Origin: an uncultured SAR86 cluster bacterium
GTDB lineage: Bacteria; Pseudomonadota; Gammaproteobacteria; Magnimaribacterales; D2472
DNA length: 64,000 bases
Assembly: GCA_902601475.1 (NCBI GenBank)
Contig: CACKNK010000004.1
Coordinates: forward strand, 56,769-120,768
Reading direction: 5' to 3'
In this document: piece after piece, positions 63,910-64,000 of the stretch
Layout: the number at the start of each line of letters is the position of its first letter
How positions within the stretch are numbered: the first letter of the stretch is position 1
Notes under the pieces: generated by a model
What the model was told of the DNA's origin: nothing
The model's database searches: none
Seen by the model: the letters and a program-made list of their open reading frames with translations, nothing else
Program-made: the position numbers and the translations under genes

Positions 63910-63964
63910 ATAAAAACTACGTTTTTATAGGAAAAAATTAAAGAAATCTTGGTAGTTTTACTAC
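63910..63964. promoter_or_regulatory. operator-like palindromes upstream of aceA
   Basis: ATAAAAAC/GTTTTTAT (63910-63917 and 63921-63928, 3-base centre) is a perfect eight-base inverted repeat beginning seven bases upstream of the -35 box. A second repeat, GTAGT/ACTAC (63952-63956 and 63960-63964), lies 24 bases further. Their position suits an activator or repressor that links isocitrate lyase to carbon supply. The protein is not identifiable here. Confidence 0.45.
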
Positions 63965-64000
63965 TTAATACAGATATTCATATTGATTTACTCAACCCAA

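Noticed and set aside
1..64000. CRISPR arrays, insertion sequences, prophage, riboswitches, rRNA
   Set aside because: No regularly spaced repeats, transposase, integrase, phage structural gene or recognisable aptamer was seen.

Overview
The window is AT-rich and almost completely coding. There is no gene-free stretch longer than about 140 bases, and no insertion sequence, prophage, CRISPR array or rRNA. The gene set and gene orders are gammaproteobacterial: lolCD-exbBD-msbA-lpxK-trm112-kdsB-murB, csiV next to mfd, nfuA, a GAPDH-nqrABCDEF-apbE-nqrM block, and an ETF/ETF-QO divergent pair. Low GC, very tight packing, many acyl-CoA dehydrogenases, SDRs and a GMC oxidoreductase, and a Na+-pumping NADH dehydrogenase fit a streamlined marine surface gammaproteobacterium such as the SAR86 clade. 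That placement is inference from content; no marker gene was compared.

Layout. 1-5.0 kb: end of a NupC-type nucleoside transporter, then (minus) a FabH-like synthase, a 45-aa membrane peptide and tspO, then (plus) a lipase-like hydrolase, two SDRs and a RecB/MGME1-like nuclease. 5.0-15.8 kb: accessory metabolism. It holds a GMC oxidoreductase, an S51 peptidase, a DUF385-like protein, two secreted unknowns, a PsiE-like protein, an HD di-iron oxygenase candidate, a lipoprotein, MAPEG, an MDR reductase with an acyl-CoA carboxyltransferase, an HxlR regulator with a clear operator, a 24-aa lipoprotein, apt and a GST-like protein. 15.9-22.5 kb: tRNA-Ser(UGA), a thioesterase, a DUF3089 hydrolase, a GPH symporter, TetR, DUF1145, MATE and a DUF349 protein. 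22.5-36.6 kb: fifteen plus-strand genes with no gap over 13 bases, from trpS and hemH through lipoprotein export, ExbBD, a fused MsbA-LpxK, KdsB and MurB to DUF1285. 36.6-46.6 kb: DUF885 peptidase, ETF-QO, etfBA, a two-subunit acyl-CoA dehydrogenase, a serine hydrolase, trmA and DUF2970. 46.6-51.3 kb: nfuA, csiV and mfd. 51.4-64 kb: a second acyl-CoA dehydrogenase pair, long GAPDH, the whole nqr locus with both maturation factors, and aceA.

The genes fit together as follows. Several acyl-CoA dehydrogenases feed electrons through EtfAB and ETF-QO to quinone. Na+-NQR feeds the same quinone pool from NADH. Isocitrate lyase allows growth on the resulting acetyl-CoA. The central plus-strand run is an envelope-biogenesis block covering lipid A, Kdo, peptidoglycan and lipoprotein sorting.

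The strongest unusual observations are the in-frame MsbA-LpxK fusion, two large/small acyl-CoA dehydrogenase pairs resembling heteromeric steroid-type enzymes, an orphan HD protein keeping a full six-ligand di-iron set, a 24-aa lipoprotein candidate, an HxlR protein lacking the usual sensing cysteine beside a multi-half-site operator, and extreme overlap of gene ends, including ten convergent junctions with no room for a hairpin terminator.
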